A program made the translations under genes and the position numbers. A DNA stretch of 64,000 bases from Perognathus longimembris pacificus (lineage: Eukaryota; Chordata; Mammalia; Rodentia; Heteromyidae). The DNA lies in the NCBI RefSeq assembly GCF_023159225.1, contig NC_063188.1:15707086-15771085 (forward strand). The letters run 5' to 3'. This document shows, piece after piece, positions 55,786-64,000 of the stretch. Position 1 is the stretch's first letter, and each line of letters starts with the position of its first letter. The notes under the pieces were generated by a model. The model was not told the DNA's origin, did not search any database, and worked only from the letters and a program-made list of their open reading frames with translations.

Positions 55786-55973
55786 ATATGGATCCCTGAG
55801 GTTCCAATCAAGACCACAAGTCATCATGTGGAAACAGTGGATATAAAACACTGCTTGAAGAAAAATTTGGACTTCTACCATTTTTTATGTAGCCCTTGAA
55901 CAGCAATGCACAAAAGCAGGGTCTTGCTGTATAATCTGCAGACAGAGGTCCTATACAACGACTGGAAATCCAG
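55786..55973 (+). ncRNA. Exon-like cassette 1 of a candidate lncRNA
   Basis: Preceded by TTTCCTGTTCATTTGTAG, a good acceptor. It starts ATATGGATCCCTGAGG, matching cassettes 2 and 3. A donor-like CCAG|GTACAAG ends it at 55973 (188 nt), though this donor does not align well with the others, so the real 3' end may differ. There is no sustained open frame, so it is not protein-coding. Best compared to the repeated exons of the X-linked lncRNA FIRRE, an architectural analogy that I could not verify by alignment. Confidence 0.45.
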
Positions 55974-56954
55974 GTACAAGAAGTAGAGGGGCAGAGTTTA
56001 GCATTTCCCATGGTGGAGTATTGATCTGTTTAGAATGTATCCTGGAAAGAAGAGCTTAGAGCTCTGTAAGTCTTAGATAATTAAGGGGACACGGGGAGGC
56101 ACCTGGTGCAAATGTGGTAGACAAAATTTTGAAGCAAATTACTTCTTTGGCTAGCTGAGGAGATTCATACGAGTAAATGGTAATCTGAAATGGAGACAGT
56201 GTTGGGAAGATCCTGTAAGTCCCAGTGGCAGAAACAATAGCATGGTACCTGACTTTTGTTTGTTCTGTCCTGTTTGTTTTTGCCTGGTAAGGTGATTAAT
56301 ACAAAATCTCTCCAATGACAACAGCACTACCATTCACCTGGTCAAACCCCCAGGCCTCAACAAAGTGGTTGATGGAATTGTGATCTTAAGTCTGAGGAGA
56401 GAATAGACCTGCAAAACATCCTTTTTACCAATCAGTTATGATACAGGTAGGAGAGGATATGAATTAGTAAAAAATCATTTGTGGGCCCATATCTCTAGTA
56501 CTTTCAATTTTCTCTGGAAGATGCCTCACAAGGCTGAAGTAAGCTCAGTAATTCTTGGCCACTCTATATTACATGGAGAAGTCCAGAAAAGTCTGGATTC
56601 CATAGTAATGCTCTGTCTGAAAGACCCATAAAAGACCATTTCGAAATGAATAAAAAAATAGTACATGCTCACTATTTTTATTTTATTCCTCAAACCCACT
56701 CAGCCTCTCAAAATTCTTAAATACGAATTACAGGTCTTCCCCATTTGTTTGCTTTTAGCAATTTTTGTGCGATCTCTGTCACTGTACCCTGTTACAAAAC
56801 TTGTTTTGGAAAATGCCAATTGTTATAGCAGACAAGCCAAGAGGGTCCAAAACCCAGTAGCTCAATGATACCTTGTGAAATCCTGCAAATTTTGCTTTAA
56901 GTGACTAAAGTAAAGTGAAACTGTGGCGATGAGCTAGCATTTTTTTTTTTTTCA

Positions 56955-57028
56955 GAGCTAGGGACCGAACGTGGGACCTTAGGCTCTGCAGACAGGAGCT
57001 TTTCCGCTTAGCCAGTTGCCCAGCATCC
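56955..57028 (-). mobile_element. ID-type SINE at the edge of core copy 6
   Basis: GGGACCGAACGTGGGACC and TTTTCCGCTTAGCCAG parallel the ID at 50905-50978 at roughly 80% identity by eye. This is much lower than the identity of the adjoining cores. Confidence 0.75.
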
Positions 57029-57053
57029 CATAAACTTCCATTTCGTTTAGATT

Positions 57054-57460
57054 AAATTCCTCAGGCCTTGCGCACAGTTGGTGGGACTGAAGCCCCGCCC
57101 CACCACTTCCTGTGCGGCATCTCCTGACCACTGGGGTCCACTCCAGGCCCCTCGCGATTCTCGGTTTTGTCCCAAGATGTCTCCAGCCCCGCCTGGGCAT
57201 CTCTTAGAGCCATAGGAGGGGTGGAATGGCCCAGCTTGGAGCCCAGGCGTCCTCCATGGTCCCGCAGACACTCACTTCCGCCAGCCGCCATGTCTGAAAG
57301 GCAACCAGAATGGCGCTTGTGCTTTCGAAACTGTGACCGCTTGGTGGCAGCAGCGCACTGCAAGTGCGCCAGGGCCGCCATTTTGAGTGCGGTGCTCCCG
57401 CCCTTTCTGTCTGAAAAAAGTCGTAGACTGCTAACCATAGACAAAGGAGCCAGTTAACGT
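57054..57460 (+). promoter_or_regulatory. CTCF/YY1-type repeated element, copy 6 (near-identical core)
   Basis: CTCF-like CCGCTTGGTGGCAGC at 57337-57351 and YY1-like GCCGCCATTTTG at 57374-57385. Positions 57068-57415 align without gaps to 51015-51362 (offset 6,053), with only two differences, both C/T transitions at 57287 and 57382. Homology ends abruptly after the AAAGGAGCC block. CpG density is high. Confidence 0.66.
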
Positions 57461-57587
57461 GGCTGCCTCATTTTCTTGTTCAGTTTCATCGAATAGGCAG
57501 ACACTAGTCTATTTTATTCCTTTTGCATCTGAAACTAAAATGAGGCCTACATCCATTGTGCGTGTGTACGGATATGTGTGTGTTTTC

Positions 57588-57792
57588 TAGCGCAGGCCCT
57601 GGGGCTTGAACTCGGGGTTCTGGACCCTGTCCATGAGTTTTTTGGTAATGTTCTACCAAGTGAGCCACAGCTCCATTTCAGATTTGCTCGTGGTTAATTG
57701 GAGATAAGAGTCTTACAGACTTTCCTCCCTGGGTTGGATTTGAACTGCCATCCTCAGATCTCAGCCTCCTGAATTGCTAGGATTACAGGGCA
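57588..57792 (-). mobile_element. B1-Geo composite SINE (isolated)
   Basis: The only full SINE between 49.6 and 62.7 kb. GGGGCTTGAACTCGGGG marks the Geo end and GCTAGGATTACAGGGC the B1 end. Confidence 0.85.
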
Positions 57793-58024
57793 TAAGCTTT
57801 AAAAAAAAATCAGGGCCTGCCTGCCTCATCCTTTTTTAAAGGGACTCTTGTCTGGATGTGTGATGTCATATCATGTCAACACACAGTAAGAATACATCCA
57901 TCTCATACATGTCTCAGGAAAAGCTATGGATGGCTGAATTTGAAATTTCAGTCATGTTTTCTTAAATTTTGTCTGTTTTAAAAATTAATTTCTCCCTCCT
58001 TTATTCATCTTTTTAAATGTATTT

Positions 58025-58093
58025 TCCCCTCCCTCCCTCCCTCCCTTGCTCCCTCCCTCCCTCCCTCCCTCCCTCCCTCCCTCCCTCCCTCCT
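58025..58093 (+). repeat. (CCCT)n microsatellite
   Basis: About 16 CCCT units with one interruption, between units U1 and U2. Confidence 0.95.
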
Positions 58094-58429
58094 TTTGATA
58101 TACAGGGTGCTTTTTGATGTTTCCAGGGGTGGTGTGAATTTCATGATGCCTGCTGACATTCAGGCATATGCAAAGAGGCTGGAACTAGAAGATGCATTTT
58201 TAGATAAGAATTTTTGATAAACACTGTAGGCAAATATAAAATGCAGTGTTTTCTTTAAATATGCATTAAGTATGCATACATATATATGTGTGTATCTATA
58301 TAGAAATAAAATTTAATGGAAGAAAATGATAAATAAGAGATGAATCTATTGTCCTGAGAAGACCAACAAGACCACCTTGGTAAATGTTGCATGGTTCTAG
58401 TTCATTGCCAGTTCATTTTATTTTCTTTT

Positions 58430-58560
58430 CATTTTTAAAATTGATATTATAAAGGTGATGTACAAAGGGGTTACAGTTACATAGGACAGTTTATATAAGT
58501 ACATTTCCTTTTGGACGTCACCCCTTATCTAACTCTCCCAGTTTTTCCCTCACTGTGTTC
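58430..58560 (-). mobile_element. L1-type 3' end, antisense
   Basis: AAAGGGGTTACAGTTACAT and CTCTCCCAGTTTTTCCCTC match the block at 30960-31260. It precedes the head of U2. Confidence 0.55.
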
Positions 58561-59041
58561 ATTGTATGAGAATTTATTGTGGTCTTTCACTGTCTATATA
58601 GAACTTTGTCTCTGTACCAAATGAATTGGAGCAATAATGGAAAAGGTTAGTGGTGCTTAATACAAAGCTTATGACCGTGCTTTTCTCTTGATCAGTAAAT
58701 ACTCATCAACATTAAAGCCATGAGAAAGTGTCATAGGCCTTTTAGTAGTAAGAGAAAAGCTGTGTACCAATGTTAAAGGATAAACCAATGTGACAAAATC
58801 ATCTGATATCCTAAAGAATTTATATTCCAGTATGCATGCCTCCTCTACTAGAGCAAGACACATAGTATAAGTCTTGAGTGTTATCTGGACTCTGCTCTTA
58901 GAGCACCACAAAAGCCTATGCTAGAATATTGAGTGGGATTTCCAGACATATGGCTAGTGAATTAGGATGACAACCAAGTATGCTTGGGCCTAGTTTCAGT
59001 ATTTCCTTAATCTCTGAAATAGAAATGTTTTCCTTTCCTAG

Positions 59042-59193
59042 ACAATGATCCCTGAAGTTTGCCGCCACTAAGATGATCACACAATTGAATAACATAAGAA
59101 AACACTGGACATGGATGCAATGTGAAGAAATGCAGATAGGAAAGACGTGGTCATGTGGATTTTAAGATCTTGAAGACAAAGTACTTTATAAGG
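59042..59193 (+). ncRNA. Exon-like cassette 2 of a candidate lncRNA
   Basis: Pyrimidine-rich GTTTTCCTTTCCTAG directly precedes 59042. The cassette begins ACAATGATCCCTGAAG and ends at a consensus-like donor AGG|GTAGGT (59193/59194), giving 152 nt. Its 3' half aligns with cassette 3 (GAAAGACGTGGTCAT versus GAAGACGTGATCAT). The length and tandem repetition recall the roughly 156-nt repeating domain of FIRRE RNA. There are stops in the frames, so it is non-coding. Not confirmed by transcript data. Confidence 0.5.
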
Positions 59194-59299
59194 GTAGGTA
59201 TTTTTGCAATGTTGTTGATTGCAAATTGGTATCAAGTGGAAACAAAGCAAAATTCTGAGATGATCACGTTCAACAAAATTGAACGTAAAGGGCCAAGCT

Positions 59300-59410
59300 A
59301 TAAAAATTCCTTGATATTCAACCCCCTTCTTAGGGACGAAGAGAAGATCACATACAGGCCACTCTGACTATTGAAAGTAAACCGCCATCATGCAGAAATA
59401 GTGTCAGAAA
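59300..59410 (-). promoter_or_regulatory. CTCF/YY1-type repeated element, copy 7
   Basis: ACCGCCATCATGCAG at 59381-59395; the complement CTGCATGATGGCGGT keeps the CTCF spacing but lacks the second C of the leading CC. The G-rich and YY1 parts are degraded to CGAAGAGAAGATCACATAC. Confidence 0.5.
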
Positions 59411-59539
59411 TCTCAGTCCAGCAATATATGTTCCTAGGAAACTGGAGAAGGCAGCTGAAGAAAGTAGTAGACCTCTTAGGAAGCCAAATGGAGGCAGACT
59501 CATCATTGTTCTCCCAATATCTATATTTCAATATGTATC

Positions 59540-59562
59540 TATCTATCTGTCTATCTATTTGA
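59540..59562 (+). repeat. Short (TATC)n tract
   Basis: CTATCTATCTGTCTATC-type tetranucleotides, inside U2. Confidence 0.8.
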
Positions 59563-59929
59563 GTACACGGGGGACTGTCACACACAACTAAACTTTCCTT
59601 AGGACAGGATTGTCACTTATATCCTGAGAATAGCCAGGATGGTCACAAAGTCCAGTAGCAAAGTAGTACTTTTGTGAAATCCTGCTAATTCTTCCTTGGG
59701 GTCCTATCAAGGCATAAGTCTCTCCAAGAACATCTATTTGCCCTTCAAGTGGGCTCTTCTGATACTGTCCACACTTGGAAAAGGAGCCCCACCTCACATT
59801 TCTAGTGTGACTGTGTCCTGGAAACTGAAAGTCCACTCAAGGCTTCCCAGTCCCCAAGTTCTGTGTCAAGATGCATCCTGTGTCCAGTTATCCAATATGA
59901 CCATAGGAAAATGTTTAATCATCTGGTCC

Positions 59930-60170
59930 AGTTTGGAGCCCAGAGGCCTTCCATTGCTCTTTAGAATATCTCTTCCGCCAATTGCTATGCCTCATGGGAA
60001 AGATGTAGTAATAGTGTTCTGCTTCTAGAAACAGTATCCGCATGATGGCAGTAGTGTGCCACAAGTGTGGTAAGGCTGCCATTTTGGAGGACTTCACTCC
60101 CGCCTTTATGGTCTGAAAAAAATAGAAAGCATAGACAAAGGAGCCAGCAAGCTAGGCAGCCTACTTGTCT
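59930..60170 (+). promoter_or_regulatory. CTCF/YY1-type repeated element, copy 8
   Basis: Collinear with the 51.0 and 57.1 kb cores: CAGTTTGGAGCCCAGAGG, CTTCCGCCAATTGC, CCGCATGATGGCAGT (CTCF-like, 60038-60052), GCTGCCATTTTG (YY1-like, 60075-60086), CTCCCGCC, and the closing CATAGACAAAGGAGCC. It is much more diverged than those two are from each other. Both motif halves survive while the spacer changes. Confidence 0.66.
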
Positions 60171-61116
60171 CCTCTAGAAGCAGGCTTGCAATGCTGTATT
60201 TTTGCTCCTTTCCACCTGAAACTAAACTAAAACTTATATCTACCATTCTCTATCAGGATGCCTGTCCTTCTGTGTGAAGGAAGATGTGATGTCTGGAGGA
60301 GAATAGGTGTGATTATATCCAACTGTAAGGAATCTCAGGCCAACATCTGGTGAAAAGGTGCCAATTTCAACCACCTTTCTTATTTGGTGTGGATATAATT
60401 CTTTCTCCTCTTCCTATGTCATGACATAGTTTCTTGATGTAGCCCAGTCTTGCCTGAATTTCATGATCCTTTGGCTTCACTTATCCCCAACTGCTGAAAT
60501 TCAGGCATATGCTCAGACGGCAGATTGTGAGGATGTAAATAGGAATTTAGGATACAAACTTACATAAAATAGGAAACTCTTTATATTCTTGTTTAAATAT
60601 GTATTAAATGTACATGTACATTACTTCCAAGTACCTATCAAGTACATATGAAATGGCTATGTATTTCTGTATAGAAATAAACATTTTTATGGAAGAAAAT
60701 ATTAAATGAGAGATGAATACGTTGTCATGAGCAGGACAAACAAGAGCATGCTTGTGAAACTACAATTTCTCCTACCCAGATTATGCTATTAAAAAAAAAC
60801 AACTACCCAGGAACCATAAGTGAACATATTTGTTCTAAAATGCAGTGTGTAACTGTAACTTTCTGTCTCTATCCTAAAGGAATTATAGTAAATTGGCTTG
60901 AGGGCTGTACTTTTCTCTTGATCAGCACATGGCTAGTTTTAGAATCCTTTGTACGATACATAATTTAGGTGCCAATGAATAAACATTGTCTCCTAAGTGA
61001 TAAATTATAATTTGTACCCAAAATAGAGGCACAAGAAATAGTCCTTTTAATAGTATGAGGGGAATGTTTGTGTTCCTTAGTTAAATGATTGAGCTAAGGA
61101 ACAAAACCATGTGATT

Positions 61117-61130
61117 TTTTTTTTTTTTGT
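61117..61130 (+). repeat. Poly(T) run within U3
   Basis: About a dozen T with no adjacent SINE; not shared with U1 or U2. Confidence 0.8.
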
Positions 61131-61372
61131 AATTTTTATTTCCTCTCGTATGTATTTCTCTCTAAGCAGAGAATTATACATAGCATTCAGTCTCTAGTGC
61201 CATCCTATCCCTTCTGGAGTACCAATTATTCTGCCTCTCACTAGATCCACAAGTCACAATAGAGAGTATTACTCGCAGAAAATGTGAAGTAAATTAGATT
61301 GTCCGTAAAATGTCCTGGATCTAGGATAGAATATGTTTAGTTCCAAGTTTATAAATGTTTTATCTTTTGTAG

Positions 61373-61519
61373 ACATGGATCCTTAAAGTTCTCCCCCTCC
61401 CCCCAACCAGATACTTGGATAACATGAGAAAACAATGGAGATAATGTGTGAAAGAAGACAAAAAGGGGAAGACGTGATCATTTCGATTTTCAGTTTTTGG
61501 AAAGATGATATTTGATAAG
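61373..61519 (+). ncRNA. Exon-like cassette 3 of a candidate lncRNA
   Basis: Acceptor TTTTATCTTTTGTAG, start ACATGGATCCTTAAAG, and donor GATAAG|GTACTT at 61519/61520 give 147 nt. It aligns over most of its length with cassette 2, including the AACATGAGAAAACAATGGA block, with a CCCCCTCCCCCC expansion near its start. Splice signals appear to be kept better than the spacer sequence, which is why I regard it as a candidate exon and not a chance repeat. Confidence 0.5.
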
Positions 61520-61674
61520 GTACTTAAAGATGCCCAGCAACACACAGTCTTGTGTACTGAATGTCATTGTGATATCAAATGGAAACTGAAAGAAAGATTA
61601 TGAGGGGGCTATTTAATGAAATTATTTTGTAAGCAAGTTAGATTATCAAATATATCTGGAGTATTTGTCTCTTT

Positions 61675-61780
61675 TTATCTTTTTTTTTTTTTTAGAACAG
61701 GAAGGTGAAAGTATGCATAGAGGCCATTTCTGGCTATTGAAGGTAAATACTGCCATATTGCAGAAATAGTTTCAGAAATC
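61675..61780 (-). promoter_or_regulatory. CTCF/YY1-type repeated element, copy 9 (decayed)
   Basis: T run, AGAACAGGAAGGTGAAAG, then ACTGCCATATTGCAG (61749-61763). The complement, CTGCAATATGGCAGT, departs from the CTCF core at several positions, so binding is doubtful. AGGCCATTTCTGG holds the YY1 position. Confidence 0.4.
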
Positions 61781-62059
61781 CCAATCTTGGAACATTTTCT
61801 CCATGGAAACCTAAGTGGGTGAGGACAGTAAAACCTTGAGGAAGTCAAATGGGACTGGGACCATTTTTTGTCTTTTAGATATATATAATATGTGATTTAT
61901 TGTGGTATCTCGGTGTCAGGAACCTAAGTTCTACACCATGACTTCCGGTGTCTGTAACTTCTGACATCGGCTGGTCCACTCCAATCTCCTTCCTCTCCAG
62001 GTTCTGCCCCACAATGACACCCATTTCTGTGTCTCCTTAGGGCCCTACTAGTAGGTGAA

Positions 62060-62275
62060 ATGGTCCAGCTTGGAGCCTATGCGGCTTCCAGATTTTTGTG
62101 GAAAACATCTTCCGTTTACTGCTATGCCTCATGGGAAGGCTGCAAGGATATAGCATTTCTTGAAACATATTCCGCATGATGGCAGTATTGTTCCACTGAG
62201 GCATAGGAGCACCATGTTTGTGTGCTTTCCTCCCGCCTTTCCTGTTTAGAAAAAAAGGAAAAAAGACCAGTTAGA
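62060..62275 (+). promoter_or_regulatory. CTCF/YY1-type repeated element, copy 10
   Basis: Collinear with copy 8: CAGCTTGGAGCCTATGCGG, CTTCCGTTTACTGC, CCGCATGATGGCAGT (62172-62186, CTCF-like), weak CACCATGTTTG in the YY1 position, then CTCCCGCCTTTCCTG and an A run. It marks the right edge of the array. Confidence 0.6.
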
Positions 62276-62279
62276 CTTG

Positions 62280-62735
62280 AAGGCGCCTACATACATCTGC
62301 TGCTCTGGGGTTTTGTTCAGCTTGGAATAGGTGCACTGGATACATAGGCAACTCTTGCACGTTCTTGATATCTCAGATCTAAATTTGCCCTATTTCTTGC
62401 TTATGAAGTATTGTTCTTTTTCATTTTATGGAGAAGATGAAATGAACTATGTCGCTCAGAAAGGAAAAATGTGCTGACAATCAAATTGTATCTACTAAGC
62501 GGTTTTATCTTAGAGGCTTTGGGTTGAGTCCCCACTCTCTTGCTACCTATCCAATGCCTAATCTCAATATCCCAGTTACATGTCAAACAGTGCTTTACAT
62601 GGGCCACCACATGTGTACATTCTTTGTGTAATCCTTTAATGTTGTTTTTACTGTGGGTTTTATTTTGTAAAAAAAATAATAATCTACTTTCAATATCATT
62701 ATTGTTATGCCTGTTAAGTTTAGACGATGAAACTT
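62280..62735. other. Unassigned sequence
   Basis: No repeat or gene recognised between the array and the next SINE. Confidence 0.5.
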
Positions 62736-62737
62736 TT

Positions 62738-63152
62738 TTGCCTAGTCCTAGTGCTTGGACTCTGGGCCTGAGCACTGTCCCAACTTCTTTTTGTTCAAGG
62801 CTAGCACTCTACCTCTTGAGCCACAGCGCCACTTCTGGCTTTTTCTGTTTATGTAATGTGAGGAATCGAACCCGGGGCTTTGTGCATGCTAGACAAGCAC
62901 TCTACTACTAAGCCACATTCCAGCCCTAGATGATAAAAGTTGTTTTCTTTTGTTTTTTTTTTCCAGTCCTGGGGCTTGGACTCAGGGCCTGAGCACTGTC
63001 CCTGGCTTCTTTTTGCTCAAGGCTAGCACTCTGCCACTTGAGCCACAGCGCCACTTCTGGCTTTTTGTATATATATGGGGTTGAGGAATTGAACCCAGGA
63101 CTTCATGTATATGAGGCGAGCACTTTACCACTAGGCCATATTCCCAGCCCCC
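62738..63152 (-). mobile_element. Two IDL-Geo dimeric SINEs
   Basis: Copies at 62738-62927 and 62949-63152, both antisense. The first is more diverged. Confidence 0.92.
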
Positions 63153-63191
63153 ACAATTACTTCTTAAAATGTCAAAAGCAAATAAGTTACA

Positions 63192-63290
63192 TGAGGGGTA
63201 CTGGTGGCTCACACCTGTAATACTAGCTACTCAGGAGGCTGAGATCTGAGTTCAAGATCTTGATTGAACAACAACAACAACAACAACAAA
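63192..63290 (+). mobile_element. B1 head fragment and (AAC)n tract
   Basis: GGTGGCTCACACCTGTAATA and GGAGGCTGAGATCTGAG, then a CAACAACAACAA tract at 63269-63290. Confidence 0.85.
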
Positions 63291-63663
63291 AGACAGGTAG
63301 CAAATGTGACATTATAAGCTAAGAACCTAGTCTCAAAGGTGTATCTGTCTACCTACCTGGTTCCATGATCTAAAAATATGGCCTACACTGTGTTGGGAAA
63401 AGTAACTGACTGGTTTCTGTGACATCCTTTCCTGAGGGCCTAATTTTTATTGAATCTAGTCATGACTGATTTCAAGGAAGGCACATGGACATTTGTGCCA
63501 TTAGGAATCCCCTGGGAACCCTGTTCCTAGCATCTCATGGTTCCCAGCCCCTATGTAGAAGAGAGAAATGACTTACCTTCCCCATTCTACGTAACGTGAA
63601 ACTACTCAGAAAACTCTTGGACTTGATGAGCTGGGCTGCCCAGGTAGAACCTGGAGCTCTTGT

Positions 63664-63772
63664 GATATATAAACTTCATTCTGTGGGTTCTGATATTAAA
63701 GATATTCCATATCTAGCAGGGAGAACAAGAAACTGTTGATCATGGAAGATCAAACCAGTCTTCTACTGTCAG
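63664..63772 (+). promoter_or_regulatory. Candidate TATA promoter and short first coding exon
   Basis: TATATAAA lies at 63666-63673. An ATG in good context (A at -3, G at +4) stands at 63742, roughly 40-45 bp past the expected start site. Ten codons (MEDQTSLLLS) are followed by a perfect donor CAG|GTAAGA at 63772/63773. This spacing is what a TATA-driven gene with a short first coding exon looks like. I recognise no protein from ten residues, and the next exon would lie outside the window. Chance occurrence remains likely enough to keep confidence low. Confidence 0.3.
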
Positions 63773-63925
63773 GTAAGAGAGCTAGCTTAAAATACAGTGT
63801 TTTACTATGGACATGTACAAGAACCTCACAGTGTGCACCTTCCCACTCACGTGCTTTCTCTTCTAGCTCTGTAACAATTTAACAAAACCAGCTGCTGGTC
63901 TGTCTAGATCATTGGTTTTATGTGT

Positions 63926-64000
63926 TTGCTGGTCCCGGGGTTTGAACTCAAGACCTGGCCGCTGTCCCGTAGCTTCTTTTACTGAAGGCTATAGTGCTCT
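63926..64000 (-). mobile_element. SINE (Geo right monomer end), cut by the window
   Basis: GGGGTTTGAACTCAAGACC and the GCTGTCCCGTAGCTTC region of an antisense Geo monomer. The remainder is beyond the window, so the B1 or IDL type is undetermined. Confidence 0.8.

Larger units (their letters stand above)
55280..57460 (+). repeat. Tandem unit U1 of the exon/CTCF repeat array
   Basis: In order: head (TTTCACTGTCTACATGG; TTAATACAAAGCTT, 55290-55380), middle (CCCTTTAATAATGAGGAAAA, 55482), exon-like cassette (55786-55973), tail (TTGTGAAATCCTGCAAATT, 56873-56891), ID fragment and core (57054-57460). The same segments occur in the same order in U2 and, mostly, U3. Alignable blocks alternate with sequence too diverged to match by eye. 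AGCACTACCATTCACCTGG near 56324 may be a decayed minus-strand CTCF-like element. Confidence 0.7.
58580..60175 (+). repeat. Tandem unit U2 of the exon/CTCF repeat array
   Basis: Head (TCTTTCACTGTCTATATAG; GTGCTTAATACAAAGCTT, 58584-58670), middle (GGCCTTTTAGTAGTAAGAGA, 58736), exon-like cassette (59042-59193), minus-strand CTCF-like element (59300-59410), tail (TTGTGAAATCCTGCTAATT, 59672-59690), plus-strand element (59930-60170). It is the most complete unit. The head-to-head distance from U1 is about 3.3 kb. Confidence 0.75.
60840..62275 (+). repeat. Tandem unit U3 of the exon/CTCF repeat array
   Basis: Head (ACTTTCTGTCTCTATCC; CTTTTCTCTTGATCAGCAC, 60858-60928), middle (GTCCTTTTAATAGTATGAGG, 61042), exon-like cassette (61373-61519), minus-strand element (61675-61780), plus-strand element (62060-62270). 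The tail block was not found. It is about 2.3 kb from the head of U2. After 62.28 kb the homology ends and SINEs reappear. Confidence 0.72.

Noticed and set aside
55280..62275. DXZ4-type macrosatellite
   Set aside because: DXZ4 consists of uniform GC-rich 3-kb monomers in long arrays. Here the units are few, AT-rich outside the cores, strongly diverged and contain exon-like cassettes, which fits a FIRRE-like design better.
40205..62275. The repeated CTCF/YY1 element as an ERV LTR family
   Set aside because: The copies show no TG/CA termini or target duplications. They share longer flanking unit sequence in fixed order, so they spread by local segmental duplication. A very old LTR origin of the first copy cannot be excluded.

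Overview
The window is non-coding mammalian DNA from a rodent, most likely of the superfamily Geomyoidea (kangaroo rats, pocket mice, pocket gophers). The taxonomic evidence is the dominant repeat. It is a dimeric SINE with a tRNA-Ala/ID-like left half joined to a second half, present in about 25 copies and matching the published IDL-Geo SINE of geomyoid rodents. More than 30 further SINEs join a B1-like (7SL-derived) head to the same right half. I find no intact protein-coding gene. The short open frames lie in SINEs, LTRs, microsatellites or unique non-coding DNA.

Region by region. Positions 1-6.1 kb hold SINEs, a truncated processed pseudogene of spermidine synthase (SRM), an antisense L1 piece, and two solo LTRs of one ERV family in opposite orientations, each with its own perfect 6-bp target duplication. 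Positions 6.4-13.3 kb are largely an old L1 ORF2, still in 5'-to-3' order but split by younger L1 3' ends, a 432-bp solo LTR and SINEs. Positions 13.3-36.8 kb are SINE-rich accessory sequence with a 356-bp solo LTR, an MLT2-like LTR, a MIR, several long microsatellites and a 317-bp solo LTR nested in a SINE.

The most interesting part is 37.6-62.3 kb. A GC-rich, CpG-containing block with an ETS site and an SP1-like box (37.64-37.95 kb) is a possible promoter. Downstream, a bipartite element combining a CTCF-like motif with, in most copies, a YY1-like motif occurs at least ten times (40.3, 46.4, 49.96, 51.3, 53.75, 57.3, 59.4, 60.0, 61.75 and 62.2 kb), in both orientations. Around 55.3-62.3 kb these elements sit in three tandem diverged units of about 2.3-3.3 kb. 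Each unit also carries a roughly 150-190-nt exon-like cassette with a pyrimidine tract and AG in front and a GT donor behind. From 49.6 to 62.7 kb SINEs are almost absent. Two copies of the 350-bp core, 6,053 bp apart, differ at only two positions although their flanks have diverged.

I infer a repeat-built long non-coding RNA locus with a clustered CTCF/YY1 array. The X-linked lncRNA gene FIRRE is the best known match in architecture: tandem exons of about 156 nt and many CTCF sites. This rests on architecture and by-eye motifs, not on an alignment. At the far right, a TATA box, a well-placed ATG and a consensus splice donor may mark the first exon of another gene.
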